Positions 1 through 9,707 of a stretch of 64,000 nt of DNA are shown here, piece after piece. The notes beneath the pieces are model-generated. The model saw only the letters and a list, made by a program, of their open reading frames with translations. It searched no databases and was not told the DNA's origin. The first letter of the stretch is position 1, and every line of letters begins with the position of its first letter. Source of the DNA: Kluyvera sichuanensis. GTDB lineage: Bacteria; Pseudomonadota; Gammaproteobacteria; Enterobacterales; Enterobacteriaceae. A program made the position numbers and the translations under genes. The stretch lies in contig NZ_JABBJF010000002.1 in NCBI RefSeq assembly GCF_014218705.1, positions 372,001 through 436,000 on the forward strand, given 5' to 3'.

Positions 1-755
1 AACACCAGCAGCAGCGTCCAGTCCACACCGAACACGACGCGTCGCGCCAGAATCAAAAATCCGACGGCCACAAACGCCAGGCCCCACAGCTCCTGCTTCA
101 TTTCGAGTGCGGTAAGAAAGACGAGGTAGAACGCCAGGCAGCTCCACACCAGCCGCGGTTGCCAGCTCGGTGTGATGTCACTGCTCTGAAACTGCAGCCT
201 TTTCGCTGGGAAGCAAAACCAACATAGCGCCAGCAGCGTAGCCATCATCGCCAGCGCTAGCGGCAGCATTTGCAGGGTAAACGCCGGGAACGACAGGCCA
301 GAGCGCCCCCACAACAGGATGTTCTGCGGATTACCGATAGGCGTTAACAGCGACCCGGCGTTAACCGCCAGCGCTTCGAAAATAATCAGCCGATTAATCG
401 GCAACGCACACCATTTTTTCAGCGTTAAGGTCAGCGGCACCACGATAAACAGCGCCACGTCGTTGGTGAGAAACGTTGAGAGCAGCGCTGCCGCCAGCAC
501 CATAAACAGCGCCAATTGCCGCTCGGTGGCGAAGCGACGCGCCATTTTGCGTCCGAGGACATCAAAATAACCGCTCTGCTCTACCCCTTTGGTCAGCAGC
601 ATCAGGCCGCTCAGGGTAATGATGGTGTGCCAATCAATGGCCGCAGGCCAGCGTGATGGCGTGAAGGGAACGAAAAAGCTCAGCAGAACGCCGACGATAA
701 TCAGCAGATGCAGAAAACGGTCGCGGGCGAGCGACCGTATAAAAGGGAGGTTCAT
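1..755 (-). CDS. ybiR: YbiR, putative anion transporter (partial, 3' end outside window)
   Basis: The reverse strand is open from an ATG at 755 to the window edge, about 251 codons. It encodes a strongly hydrophobic protein beginning [18 protein letters not shown], with repeated membrane segments and the stretch [14 protein letters not shown]. That stretch is typical of the ArsB/NhaD/CitM permease superfamily. The start overlaps the mntR stop (ATGA), so the two are co-transcribed. This is the E. coli mntR-ybiR arrangement. The substrate is not established. The C-terminal part lies beyond the window. Confidence 0.88.
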   Translation of the reverse strand, partial: MNLPFIRSLARDRFLHLLIIVGVLLSFFVPFTPSRWPAAIDWHTIITLSGLMLLTKGVEQSGYFDVLGRKMARRFATERQLALFMVLAAALLSTFLTNDVALFIVVPLTLTLKKWCALPINRLIIFEALAVNAGSLLTPIGNPQNILLWGRSGLSFPAFTLQMLPLALAMMATLLALCWFCFPAKRLQFQSSDITPSWQPRLVWSCLAFYLVFLTALEMKQELWGLAFVAVGFLILARRVVFGVDWTLLLV

Positions 756-1225
756 TCCACGTATTGCCCGTGTTTCTGGGTAAACTGGCGGAACATGTCC
801 AGCGTCTCTTCGCTGACATGGTGTTCAATGCCTTCCGCGTCGCGGCGGGCGGTGTCGGCGCTGACGCCCAGCACCAGCAGGAAGTTCTCCACCACCTGAT
901 GACGCTCGCGGCTCTCCTGCGCCAGCTTCTCCCCTTCCGGCGTCAGGAATACACCACGCCATGGGATCTGTTCAATCAGCCCTACGCCAGCAAGACGTTT
1001 AAGCATTTTCGCCACCGTCGGCTGCGAGACGCCAAGACGGGCGGCCATATCCACCTGTCGCGCTTCCCCTACTTCGCGGATTAAATCAGAAATTAGCTCA
1101 ACATAGTCATCAATCAGCTCCCGACGATGCGCTTCACGCACTTGACGGAACCCTTCGACGTGTTCTTCAACGTTAACCAGCTGCGTCGCTTTTTTTGTTG
1201 TTGGCGTACCTGCGCGGCGGCTCAT
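752..1225 (-). CDS. mntR: MntR, manganese-responsive transcriptional repressor
   Basis: 157 residues, close to the 155 of E. coli MntR (DtxR family). The middle of the protein carries a winged helix-turn-helix ([19 protein letters not shown]). The C-terminal half has the His/Glu-rich helices expected to bind Mn(II) and dimerise ([20 protein letters not shown]). With Mn bound it should repress mntH and mntS and adjust Mn export. It is transcribed away from mntS, shares an operon with ybiR, and has a palindromic MntR-type site about 110 bp upstream of its start. Confidence 0.95.
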   Translation of the reverse strand: MSRRAGTPTTKKATQLVNVEEHVEGFRQVREAHRRELIDDYVELISDLIREVGEARQVDMAARLGVSQPTVAKMLKRLAGVGLIEQIPWRGVFLTPEGEKLAQESRERHQVVENFLLVLGVSADTARRDAEGIEHHVSEETLDMFRQFTQKHGQYVE

Positions 1226-1330
1226 AGCACTTCCTCATCTGTGTGACGCCTGAACGCGTCATATCAAGTGGGCCCATTGTAATGGATTGTGACCCGAGCA
1301 CAAAAATTTAACGTTTTAGCCATAGCTATA

Positions 1331-1350
1331 AAATATAGCCTGTGCTATAT
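1331..1350. promoter_or_regulatory. Probable MntR box between mntR and mntS
   Basis: A perfect inverted repeat, ATATAGC-N4-GCTATAT (1333-1350), lies 57 bp before the mntS ATG. It resembles the known MntR box with its AT-rich, TAGC-containing arms. A second CATAGCTATA element sits just upstream at 1321-1330. This position would allow Mn-dependent repression of mntS. Assignment is by motif and context. Confidence 0.75.
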
Positions 1351-1406
1351 CTGTATGTAATGCAAACGCCCATCACGGAATGACGGGCCAAATCGCAGGA
1401 GGAACC

Positions 1407-1532
1407 ATGAACGAATTCAAGAGGTGTATTAGCGTGTTTAGTCATTCTCCTTTTAAAGTCCGGTTAATGTTGATCGGTATGCTGTGCGACCTGTTCAACA
1501 ATAAACCGCAACAGGACACTCCGTCCCGCTAA
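1407..1532 (+). CDS. mntS: MntS, small manganese-homeostasis protein
   Basis: A 41-codon frame starting MNEFKRCISVFSHSPFKVRL, nearly identical at its N-terminus to E. coli MntS (42 residues), which is encoded within the former sRNA RybA. A good Shine-Dalgarno (AGGAGG) sits 4 nt before the ATG. In E. coli, MntS raises available Mn by inhibiting the exporter MntP when Mn is scarce and is repressed by MntR. It lies between opgE and mntR as in E. coli, with an MntR-type box just upstream. Confidence 0.93.
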   Translation: MNEFKRCISVFSHSPFKVRLMLIGMLCDLFNNKPQQDTPSR

Positions 1533-1789
1533 GCGGCGAGCGCATCGCCGCTTCATCTTTCCGTCACAATTCGGTGGCAACCTACCCTATTTCGCCCAAA
1601 AACCCCGATTATTTTCTGGTTTTGCAATCATCCTCCCAAAACAATTCGTTATCAGTAGTTGACCCAATAATAAGCACGCTTTATCTTTGCGCAGCCCTGT
1701 ACTTTGCTTCCCCCTCTTCACGCATTGTCTGGCCAATAAAGACCCCTTGACGCCAGGGGATGCGCATGGCGTTTTTATAGTTGCTATCT

Positions 1790-3370
1790 ATGAATCTAAC
1801 CCTGAAAGAAACCCTCGCTGCACGTGGGCTTGCCCTGAGCCCGTGGACGGGATTTTATTTTTTACAATCGATCCTGATTAACCTGGCGCTGGGCTATCCC
1901 TTTAGCCTGCTCTATGCCGTCGCCTTTACCGGCGTCCTGCATTTGCTGTGGTGCACAGTGCCGAAAACGCAGAAGGTCATTCTGGGGGTTTATTCTCTGG
2001 TAGGGGCGCTCTATTTCCCCTTTAGCCAGGCCTATGGCGCACCGAACTTCAACACCCTGCTGGCGCTGCACTCCACCAACGTCGAAGAGTCGACGGAAAT
2101 CTTCACCATCTTCCCGTGGTACAGCTACCTCGTTGGCCTGTTTATTTTTGCGCTCGGGGTCATTGCCGTTCGCCGTAAAGTCACCGACAAAAAGCGCTGG
2201 GGAATGATGGAAACGCTGTGCCTGGTGTTCTGCATCGGTGTGTTCTTCGTCCAGCCGATTCAAAACCAGATGACCGGCTGGGGCTTTAAACTAAGAGATA
2301 CCGGCTACCCGGCCTTCCGTTTCGTCAAAGACATCATCGTGAACAACAACGAGGTGATTGACGAGCAGCGGCGCATGGCTGAGCTTTCCAATATGAAAGA
2401 CACCTGGAATGTGCTCGCCGTGAAGCCGAAATATCACACCTACGTGGTGGTGATTGGCGAAAGCGCGCGCCGCGATGCGCTGGGCGCGTTTGGCGGCCAT
2501 TGGGACAATACACCGTTTGCCAGTTCGGTGAACGGCAACCTGTTCACCAACTATATTGCCGCCAGCGGCTCAACGCAGAAATCGCTGGGGCTGACCCTGA
2601 ACCGCGTGGTGGATGGTAAACCGCTATACCAGGATAACTTCGTCACCCTCGCCAACCGTGCGGGCTTCCAGACCTGGTGGTTCTCCAACCAGGGGCAGAT
2701 TGGTGAATACGATACGGCAATTGCCAGTATCGCCAAACGCGCGGATGAAGTGCACTTCCTGAAAAACGGTGATTTCGAAGCGGACAAAAATACTCGCGAC
2801 GAAGCGCTGCTGAAAATGACCGAGCAGGTTCTGTCGACCGCCCGTAGCCAGCCGCAGCTGATTGTGCTGCACCTGATGGGTTCCCATCCGCAGGCCTGCG
2901 ACCGCACCCAGGGCAAATATGCGCAGTTTGTGCAGTCAAAAGAAACATCATGCTACCTCTATACCATGACACAAACCGACAGCTTGCTTAGCCAACTGTA
3001 CGATCAGCTGCGTCGCAATACGGATAGCTTCTCAATGGTCTATTTCTCCGACCATGGGCTGGCGTTTAAAGAACGCGGTAAAGCGGTACAGTATCTGGCG
3101 CATGATGATAAGTACCAGCAGAACTTCCAGGTGCCGTTTATGGTGCTGTCCAGCGATGACAAAAAGCACAACGTCATCAAGGCGCGCCGTTCTGCTAATG
3201 ATTTCCTAAGCTTCTTCTCCCAGTGGACGGGGATCCAGACGCAAGAGATCGCGCCGAAGTACCGCTTCGTCTCTTCGCAGAAAGCTGGCAAGGTCTACAT
3301 CACCAACTTCCAGTTACAAAAAGTGGATTACGACACGCTGAAAACTGATCTATTTGATCCCAAAAGCTAA
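1790..3370 (+). CDS. opgE: OpgE, phosphoethanolamine transferase for osmoregulated periplasmic glucans
   Basis: 526 residues; E. coli OpgE (YbiP) has 527. The N-terminal ~150 residues form the hydrophobic membrane region. The rest is a periplasmic sulfatase-fold domain with VVVIGESARRDALG (metal site), SGSTQKSLGLTL (candidate nucleophilic Thr), HLMGSHPQACDR and YFSDHGLAF. It should move phosphoethanolamine from phosphatidylethanolamine to periplasmic glucan. I chose the ATG at 1790, which gives MNLTLKETL as in E. coli, over an in-frame TTG three codons upstream. No clear Shine-Dalgarno precedes it. Confidence 0.93.
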   Translation: MNLTLKETLAARGLALSPWTGFYFLQSILINLALGYPFSLLYAVAFTGVLHLLWCTVPKTQKVILGVYSLVGALYFPFSQAYGAPNFNTLLALHSTNVEESTEIFTIFPWYSYLVGLFIFALGVIAVRRKVTDKKRWGMMETLCLVFCIGVFFVQPIQNQMTGWGFKLRDTGYPAFRFVKDIIVNNNEVIDEQRRMAELSNMKDTWNVLAVKPKYHTYVVVIGESARRDALGAFGGHWDNTPFASSVNGNLFTNYIAASGSTQKSLGLTLNRVVDGKPLYQDNFVTLANRAGFQTWWFSNQGQIGEYDTAIASIAKRADEVHFLKNGDFEADKNTRDEALLKMTEQVLSTARSQPQLIVLHLMGSHPQACDRTQGKYAQFVQSKETSCYLYTMTQTDSLLSQLYDQLRRNTDSFSMVYFSDHGLAFKERGKAVQYLAHDDKYQQNFQVPFMVLSSDDKKHNVIKARRSANDFLSFFSQWTGIQTQEIAPKYRFVSSQKAGKVYITNFQLQKVDYDTLKTDLFDPKS

Positions 3371-3388
3371 TTCACTCCTGCCCTGCTC

Positions 3389-3429
3389 TTGCTATCCGCT
3401 CGCTGTGAAATCCTGCGGGCGGATAGCAA
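3389..3429 (+). terminator. Hairpin after opgE (possible terminator or attenuator)
   Basis: An 11-bp perfect stem, TTGCTATCCGC (3389-3399) with GCGGATAGCAA (3419-3429), begins 18 bp after the opgE stop. No clear U-tract follows, so termination is uncertain; it may act as an mRNA 3' end stabiliser. Confidence 0.5.
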
Positions 3430-3484
3430 ACCCGTCAGACTCTGCATTACTATACTGTTCTCAACTCCTCTCACCGCGAGCCTG

Positions 3485-4441
3485 ATGATGATCGCACAAC
3501 GTCTTACGCGCGACTGGCGTATTCCTACTGCCGGGCTGATGCTGCTGCTCTTCCTCGCTACCGCATTCAGCCTGCACACCCACTGGAACGCCTTTATTCA
3601 GTGGTGTCTGGCGACGCAAATCACCCTACACCGCTATCTGGTGATGTATTTACTACAGCTCAATAATCACGAATACAGCGGTGGGTTATGGCTTTTAGCC
3701 GGCGCGTTCTTCTATGGCGTGCTGCACGCGGTTGGTCCAGGGCACGGCAAATTTATCGTCACGACCTATCTCAGTACCAACCGTGAGAGCCTGGTTGCCG
3801 CCCGCGTGGTGCCCTTTATCGGCAGCCTGATGCAGGGCATCAGCGCGATTCTGTTTGTCTTTATTCTGGCGGTGGGCTTTAACCTGGCCTCCGGCGATCT
3901 CAGCACCAGTCGCTGGTACGTTGAAAAAATCAGCGCGGTCATGATTGGTGCGTTTGGGTTATTCGTTATCTATCAGGCGCTGAAAAGCCTGCGACCGCGC
4001 AAAATGACCATCTCATCGCTCAAACCATTGCACCAGCACGATGAACAGTGCGGCTGCGGGCACCACGGCGTGGGGGCCGCGCTGACGCAAAGCGACTGGA
4101 AAACCCGTCTGGGGGTCATTCTGGCGATCGGTGCCCGACCGTGCAGCGGCGCGATTATGATTCTGATGTTCGCCAATGCGCTCGGTATTGTCAGTTGGGG
4201 GATTGCGGCAGTGATGACAATGGCCTTTGGTACAGCGCTGTCTATTCTTGGGCTATCGCTTGCCGTACGCTATGCGCGCGAACGGACGGTCGCCTTTTTT
4301 GGCGGCGCGGCGGGACAGCGTTGGGTGATGCCGGCAATTAAAGTGGCCGGAGGCGTGATGCTGATTCTCTTTGCAACCGTGCTGTTTTTAACGGTCATTC
4401 CTATCAGCGCTAACGGGGATTACATCGCGGCAGGCTGCTAG
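3485..4441 (+). CDS. NicO-family nickel/cobalt transporter
   Basis: 318 residues from the ATG at 3485. Several membrane segments frame the NicO signatures GVLHAVGPGHGK (about residues 79-90) and GARPCSGAIMILMFANALG. A cytoplasmic loop (HQHDEQCGCGHHG) is rich in His and Cys, as in metal transporters. The family (RcnA-like, PF03824) moves Ni(II) or Co(II), usually outwards. It sits between opgE and ompX, where E. coli K-12 has no gene, and is convergent with ompX. A TATACT element near 3450 could be its own -10. An upstream TTG in frame would put the start inside the hairpin and is less likely. Direction of transport cannot be read from sequence. Confidence 0.82.
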   Translation: MMIAQRLTRDWRIPTAGLMLLLFLATAFSLHTHWNAFIQWCLATQITLHRYLVMYLLQLNNHEYSGGLWLLAGAFFYGVLHAVGPGHGKFIVTTYLSTNRESLVAARVVPFIGSLMQGISAILFVFILAVGFNLASGDLSTSRWYVEKISAVMIGAFGLFVIYQALKSLRPRKMTISSLKPLHQHDEQCGCGHHGVGAALTQSDWKTRLGVILAIGARPCSGAIMILMFANALGIVSWGIAAVMTMAFGTALSILGLSLAVRYARERTVAFFGGAAGQRWVMPAIKVAGGVMLILFATVLFLTVIPISANGDYIAAGC

Positions 4442-4460
4442 CCTGCTGAAAAATGGACAT

Positions 4461-4490
4461 AAAAAAAGGGGTCATCAAGACCCCTTTTTT
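4461..4490. terminator. Bidirectional terminator between the NicO gene and ompX
   Basis: AAAAAAAGGGGTC-atcaa-GACCCCTTTTTT is a hairpin flanked by an A-run and a T-run. It serves both convergent genes. Confidence 0.93.
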
Positions 4491-4506
4491 ACAATCACTG
4501 AAGTGA

Positions 4507-5019
4507 TTAGAAGCGGTAACCTGCACCCACGATCCAGGTACCTACGTCAACGCTACGAATGCGAGACTGCTCGTAGGATACGTCCAGAGCAACGTTCTCG
4601 ATCGGGTTGAACTGCAGACCGGCACCGTAGGAGAAACCGTAGTCGCTGGTGCTGTTGTTGTTTTCTGGGAACTGGTTGTACTGTGCTTTACCGTAACCAA
4701 CGCCGACTACGCCATAGATGCTAGCCCAGTCGTTGATGCGGTAAGCAGGACCAGCAGTAATGCCGTAGTACTGACCTTTAGTGTAGAAGTCGTTCTGAGT
4801 GTCGCTCTTAGCCGTGTAGGTGAAGGAGCCGATCACACCCAGTGGGCTGTTGTCTTCTTCGTAGCGGTATTTCAGGTTGAAACCGCCCGCTTTGTTAGCA
4901 ACGCCCTGCATATCGCTCTGAGCGTAACCACCAGTAACGGTAGAAGTTGCAGCTACGGCAGTACCTGCGGAGATAGCCAGTACAGCGGCCAGTGCTGAAA
5001 GACATGCAATTTTTTTCAT
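4507..5019 (-). CDS. ompX: OmpX, outer membrane protein X
   Basis: 170 residues, an eight-stranded beta-barrel of the Ail/OmpX/PagC family. The signal peptide is MKKIACLSALAAVLAISAG...AVA with cleavage before ATST. Barrel signatures include GGFNLKYRYEEDN, YYGITAGPAYRINDWASIYG, and the C-terminal aromatic GAGYRF needed for BAM insertion. I chose the ATG at 5019 (MKK..., preceded by GAGGTGG) rather than a GTG two codons upstream that overlaps the Shine-Dalgarno. The exposed loop around residues 70-80 differs from E. coli, as is usual for surface loops. Confidence 0.96.
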   Translation of the reverse strand: MKKIACLSALAAVLAISAGTAVAATSTVTGGYAQSDMQGVANKAGGFNLKYRYEEDNSPLGVIGSFTYTAKSDTQNDFYTKGQYYGITAGPAYRINDWASIYGVVGVGYGKAQYNQFPENNNSTSDYGFSYGAGLQFNPIENVALDVSYEQSRIRSVDVGTWIVGAGYRF

Positions 5020-5372
5020 AACCACCTCAAATGTGCTTCTAATAAATCCTAAGTTTTAAATATATCAAAAATTGTTAAGAAACTCTTTCGGCCAAACGCT
5101 GTCTAAGGGCATCAATGATGTAACACTTTGTTTCCATCTATCGCTATCCCTTTCATTAACCACATATTTTTACCTTAAGTCTTATCTCTACGTCGGTAAA
5201 ATCCAGGTTAATTTTTCCAGATTATTCCTGGTTTGACAGGCCAAAATGTCCTCGACTGAAGAAATTCTACCCCTTCCATGACACTTTTTTTTCAACAATC
5301 CCTCAACCGTAGCCGACTATTTCAATTACACTGCCGGTTTTACCTCTTTTGACAAAAGCTGACAGGAAGAAG
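5020..5372. other. ompX-rhtA divergent intergenic region
   Basis: 353 bp without a gene, AT-rich near ompX. It must hold the ompX promoter on the reverse strand (a TATATT-like -10 around 5060-5070 is a guess) and the rhtA promoter on the forward strand. I see no RNA gene or strong operator. Confidence 0.6.
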
Positions 5373-6260
5373 ATGCCCGGCACGCCCCGCAAGGTACCGT
5401 CATGGTTACCCATACTCGTTATTCTTATCTCAATGGTCTCTATCCAGAGCGGAGCTTCGCTGGCTAAATCATTGTTTCCTCTGATCGGTGCTCCTGGCGT
5501 TACCGCGTTACGTCTGGCGTTAGGCACCCTAATCCTCGTCGTGGTGTTTAAGCCCTGGCGACTGCGCTTTGCCAAAGAACAGCGACTGCCGCTGATCTTT
5601 TATGGCCTTTCGCTTGGCGCCATGAACTACCTCTTCTATTTATCGTTGCAGCGTATTCCGCTGGGTATCGCGGTGGCGCTGGAGTTTACCGGCCCGCTGG
5701 CGGTGGCGCTTTTTTCCTCGCGTCGCCCGATCGACTTTATCTGGGTGATTCTGGCAGTCGCCGGTCTATGGTTCCTGCTGCCGCTGGGCCAGGATGTGGC
5801 GCACGTTGATTTAACCGGCGCACTGCTGGCGCTGGGTGCCGGTGCAGGCTGGGCGGTGTATATTCTGAGCGGACGACGTGCCGGGGAAGAGCATGGCCCG
5901 GCAACGGTGGCCATGGGCTCGCTGATTGCGGCCATCGTGTTTGTGCCGCTGGGGGCATTGCAGGCAACGGACGCGCTGTGGCATTGGTCGATATTACCGC
6001 TGGGGCTTGCTATCGCCGTGCTCTCTACCGCACTGCCCTACTCGCTGGAGATGATTGCCCTCACCCGTTTGCCGACGCGAACCTTCGGGACGTTGATGAG
6101 CATGGAGCCGGCGCTGGCCGCTCTCTCCGGGATGGTTTTTCTCGGCGAGATGCTGACCTTCAATCAGACGCTGGCGATGGGTGCCATTATTATTGCGTCG
6201 ATGGGTTCAACGCTAACCATGCGGCAGGAAAGTAAAATTAAAGAGGTCGATGTCAGTTAA
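5373..6260 (+). CDS. rhtA: RhtA, threonine/homoserine exporter
   Basis: 295 residues, the same length as E. coli RhtA. It belongs to the DMT/EamA family, with ten predicted membrane helices in two repeats, and exports threonine, homoserine and other amino acids. Typical segments are QSGASLAKSLFPLIGAPGVT, ALRLALGTLIL and LPTRTFGTLMSMEPALAALSG. The ATG at 5373 follows AGGAAG; an upstream TTG would add eight residues not found in E. coli. It sits between ompX and dps as in E. coli. Confidence 0.95.
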   Translation: MPGTPRKVPSWLPILVILISMVSIQSGASLAKSLFPLIGAPGVTALRLALGTLILVVVFKPWRLRFAKEQRLPLIFYGLSLGAMNYLFYLSLQRIPLGIAVALEFTGPLAVALFSSRRPIDFIWVILAVAGLWFLLPLGQDVAHVDLTGALLALGAGAGWAVYILSGRRAGEEHGPATVAMGSLIAAIVFVPLGALQATDALWHWSILPLGLAIAVLSTALPYSLEMIALTRLPTRTFGTLMSMEPALAALSGMVFLGEMLTFNQTLAMGAIIIASMGSTLTMRQESKIKEVDVS

Positions 6261-6268
6261 GTTTTTTA

Positions 6269-6301
6269 TATTATGCATAGTGCACGCCACTATGCATAAT
6301 A
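6269..6301. repeat. Perfect 14-bp inverted repeat after rhtA
   Basis: TATTATGCATAGTG (6269-6282) and its exact complement CACTATGCATAATA (6288-6301) are separated by 5 bp. No T-run follows on the forward strand; a T-run lies before it. It could be a weak rhtA terminator, an operator or a structured 3' UTR element. Confidence 0.75.
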
Positions 6302-6460
6302 ACCCCATGCGATTGCATAATTTTTTATTTCATATCAATAAAACAGTCCTAAAAATATTACCATTCCGCAATAAAAATTATAACCACCTGTTTTAAATGA
6401 AGAATATTAAATCCATTGCCGTTACTATCAAACCTATAGGCAGAATCAGAAAATACCGTT

Positions 6461-6480
6461 CCGGTGACGGTGCTATACTT
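6461..6480 (+). promoter_or_regulatory. Probable dps promoter (sigma-S/sigma-70 type -10)
   Basis: CTATACTT at 6473-6480 matches the extended -10 preferred by sigma-S and lies 73 bp before the dps ATG. E. coli dps is driven by sigma-S in stationary phase and by sigma-70 with OxyR and IHF under oxidative stress. No clear -35 is visible. Confidence 0.6.
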
Positions 6481-6552
6481 GTTTTCGTTAATTCATGAGG
6501 ACGCAGATACACACGACTTTATAGGTGTATCAGATCAAGAGGATATATGATT

Positions 6553-7056
6553 ATGAGTACTGCAAAACTGGTTAAAACGAAAAATGCCCATCTGCTCTAT
6601 ACGCGTAACGACGTTCCGGATAGCGAAAAACAGGCGACCGTTGCGTTACTCAATCGTCAGGTTCTGCAGTTTATCGATCTGTCATTGATTACCAAACAGG
6701 CACACTGGAACATGCGCGGCGCCAACTTTATCGCCGTTCATGAGATGCTCGACGGCTTCCGTACTGCGCTGACCGATCATCTGGACACCATGGCAGAACG
6801 TGCCGTGCAGCTCGGCGGTATTGCGCTCGGGACCACTCAGGTTATCAATGCCCAGACCCCGCTGAAAAGCTATCCGCTGGATATCACCAGCGTGCAGGAC
6901 CACCTGAAAGCGTTGGCCGAACGCTACGCCATCGTGGCTAACGACGTGCGTAAAGCCATTAGCGAAGCAAAAGATGAAGACACCGCAGACATTTTCACCG
7001 CCGCGTCTCGCGATCTCGACAAATTCCTGTGGTTCATCGAAGCGAATATTGAATAA
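6553..7056 (+). CDS. dps: Dps, DNA-protecting ferritin-like protein
   Basis: 167 residues, identical in length to E. coli Dps and very similar. It forms a dodecamer that oxidises Fe(II) with H2O2 and compacts DNA. The lysine-rich N-terminal tail ([20 protein letters not shown]) is the DNA-binding part. Ferroxidase residues lie in KQAHWNMRG and [22 protein letters not shown]. The ATG at 6553 gives the conserved MSTAK start; an ATG two codons earlier is in frame but gives a non-conserved extension. Confidence 0.97.
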   Translation: MSTAKLVKTKNAHLLYTRNDVPDSEKQATVALLNRQVLQFIDLSLITKQAHWNMRGANFIAVHEMLDGFRTALTDHLDTMAERAVQLGGIALGTTQVINAQTPLKSYPLDITSVQDHLKALAERYAIVANDVRKAISEAKDEDTADIFTAASRDLDKFLWFIEANIE

Positions 7057-7075
7057 CCTTAAGTAAAACCGGTCT

Positions 7076-7104
7076 CCTTCCCGTCACCCAGCGGGAAGGC
7101 TTTC
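7076..7104 (+). terminator. dps terminator
   Basis: An 8-bp stem, CCTTCCCG (7076-7083) with CGGGAAGG (7092-7099), and an 8-nt loop, followed by CTTT. It lies 20 bp after the dps stop. Confidence 0.75.
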
Positions 7105-7248
7105 GCACCAAAAAAGTGCACAACAACGGTTATAAACCCCGCCAAAGTAAATCAATTGTAATAATCACCTCACACAATCGTTAATAAAAGATTGTTTTCT
7201 CCCCTACGTTTGCGCTAAAAATCACCATACTTAACAACATCCTTTTCA

Positions 7249-7278
7249 CGCACTACTTTGGTGCCCCCTTATGGTGCA
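7249..7278. promoter_or_regulatory. Two overlapping NtrC-binding sites upstream of glnH
   Basis: GCAC-N7-GTGC at 7250-7264 closely matches the classic NtrC (GlnG) enhancer of glnA. A second site, TGC-N8-GGTGCA (7262-7278), overlaps it. They lie about 75-100 bp upstream of the sigma-54 promoter, the normal enhancer distance. Confidence 0.8.
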
Positions 7279-7341
7279 TATGGACATTTATCCTGCCGAA
7301 ATTGTGCAAAGCCAAAAGCATTATTTGTTGATAAACAATGA

Positions 7342-8166
<825 letters not shown>

Positions 8167-8193
8167 ACCCACCTGACTGTTCAGGTTCTGTAA

Positions 8194-8226
8194 CGCCCGG
8201 TGGCGCTTGCGCTTACCGGGCCTACA
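8194..8226. repeat. REP element between glnH and glnP
   Basis: GCCCGGTGGCGCTTGCGCTT followed by ACCGGGCCTAC is a REP palindrome. A small hairpin (ACCTGA-ctgt-TCAGGT, 8171-8186) precedes it. Such elements shield the upstream mRNA from 3' exonucleases, which fits greater expression of the binding protein GlnH than of the membrane components. Confidence 0.85.
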
Positions 8227-8286
8227 ATTTTAGTCAGCACACGTTGACTCATTTTTTATTTTCACCACGGTATACAGGAATACATC

Positions 8287-8946
8287 ATGCAGTTTGACTG
8301 GAGCGTCATCTGGCCAGCCATTCCAATTTTGTTGGACGGCGCCAAAATGACTCTGTGGATTTCGATCCTTGGCCTGGCAGGCGGTATTATTATCGGTCTG
8401 CTGGCGGGCCTGGCCCGCACCTACGGCGGCTGGATTGCTAACCACATTGCCCTCGTGTTCATTGAAGTGATCCGCGGTACGCCGATCGTCGTGCAGGTGA
8501 TGTATATCTACTTCGCCCTGCCGATGGCCTTCCCGGATATTCGCATCGACACCTTCACCGCAGCGGTGATCACCATCATGATCAACTCCGGCGCCTACAT
8601 TGCCGAAATCACCCGTGGCTCGGTGCTGTCGATCCATAAAGGTTTCAGCGAAGCCGGTCTCGCGCTTGGTCTTTCCCGCCGCGAAACCATTCGTCACGTG
8701 ATTATGCCGCTGGCCCTGCGCCGCATGCTGCCCGCGCTCGGCAACCAGCTCATCATCAGTATCAAAGATACCTCGCTGTTTATCGTTATCGGTGCCGCAG
8801 AGCTGACCCGCAGCGGTCAGGAAATTATCGCCGGGAACTTCCGCGCGCTGGAAATCTGGACCGCTGTTGGCGTTATCTACCTCATTATCACGCAGGTACT
8901 CAACATCGTGCTCCGCGTTCTTGAAAGAAGGATGAAAATCCTGTGA
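8287..8946 (+). CDS. glnP: GlnP, glutamine ABC transporter permease
   Basis: 219 residues, the E. coli length; inner membrane permease of the HisMQ family. The EAA-type loop that contacts the ATPase is [20 protein letters not shown] (about residues 122-141). The upstream segment [20 protein letters not shown] is the family hallmark. It pairs with GlnQ and receives glutamine from GlnH. Its stop overlaps the glnQ GTG start. Confidence 0.96.
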   Translation: MQFDWSVIWPAIPILLDGAKMTLWISILGLAGGIIIGLLAGLARTYGGWIANHIALVFIEVIRGTPIVVQVMYIYFALPMAFPDIRIDTFTAAVITIMINSGAYIAEITRGSVLSIHKGFSEAGLALGLSRRETIRHVIMPLALRRMLPALGNQLIISIKDTSLFIVIGAAELTRSGQEIIAGNFRALEIWTAVGVIYLIITQVLNIVLRVLERRMKIL

Positions 8947-9665
8947 TTGAATTTAAAAACGTCTCTAAGCACTTTGGCCAAACCCAGGTGCTGCATAACA
9001 TCGATCTCAACGTCAAGCAGGGTGAAGTCGTGGTGATTATCGGGCCATCCGGTTCCGGTAAATCGACGCTGCTGCGCTGCATCAACAAGCTGGAAGAGAT
9101 AACCAGCGGTGACCTGATCGTCGATGGTCTGAAGGTCAACGACCCGAAAGTGGACGAACGCCTGATTCGCCAGGAAGCGGGCATGGTGTTCCAGCAGTTC
9201 TATCTGTTCCCACACCTGACAGCGCTGGAGAACGTGATGTTTGGCCCAACCCGCGTGCGTGGTCTTAATAAGGCCGCTGCGGAGACGCTGGCCAAAGATC
9301 TGCTGGCGAAGGTCGGCCTTGCCGAGCGTGCTCATCACTACCCTTCTGAGCTTTCCGGCGGCCAGCAGCAGCGCGTAGCCATTGCCCGTGCGCTGGCGGT
9401 GAAACCGAAGATGATGCTGTTTGATGAGCCTACGTCGGCGCTTGACCCGGAACTGCGCCATGAGGTGCTGAAGGTGATGCAGGATCTGGCGGAAGAAGGT
9501 ATGACGATGGTCATCGTGACCCATGAAATCGGTTTTGCCGAGAAAGTGGCATCTCGCCTGATCTTTATTGATAAAGGCCGGATTGCCGAGGATGGCAACC
9601 CGCAGGAGCTGGTGAAGAACCCACCAAGCCAGCGTCTGCAAGAATTCCTGCAGCACGTCTCCTGA
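8943..9665 (+). CDS. glnQ: GlnQ, glutamine ABC transporter ATPase
   Basis: 240 residues. Walker A is GPSGSGKST, the signature is [16 protein letters not shown], Walker B is [12 protein letters not shown] and the switch His lies in VIVTHEIGF. It starts at a GTG that overlaps the glnP stop by four bases (GTGA), which implies translational coupling. It is the last gene of glnHPQ and powers glutamine import. In E. coli ybiO follows; here a terminator and rlmF follow directly. Confidence 0.96.
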   Translation: MIEFKNVSKHFGQTQVLHNIDLNVKQGEVVVIIGPSGSGKSTLLRCINKLEEITSGDLIVDGLKVNDPKVDERLIRQEAGMVFQQFYLFPHLTALENVMFGPTRVRGLNKAAAETLAKDLLAKVGLAERAHHYPSELSGGQQQRVAIARALAVKPKMMLFDEPTSALDPELRHEVLKVMQDLAEEGMTMVIVTHEIGFAEKVASRLIFIDKGRIAEDGNPQELVKNPPSQRLQEFLQHVS

Positions 9666-9669
9666 TGCT

Positions 9670-9706
9670 AACGCCGTTTATTCCCTTGGGATAAACGGCG
9701 TTTTTT
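9670..9706. terminator. Terminator between glnQ and rlmF
   Basis: A 12-bp stem, AACGCCGTTTAT and ATAAACGGCGTT, with a 9-nt loop, running into a T-run. It lies between convergent glnQ and rlmF and overlaps the end of neither gene. On the forward strand it ends the glnHPQ transcript. Confidence 0.93.
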
Positions 9707-9707
9707 C

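Noticed and set aside
2551-2972. Reverse frames of 87-121 codons
   Set aside because: All lie antisense to the conserved periplasmic domain of opgE.
8877-9656. 259-codon reverse open frame
   Set aside because: Antisense to glnQ with no domain; rejected as shadow.
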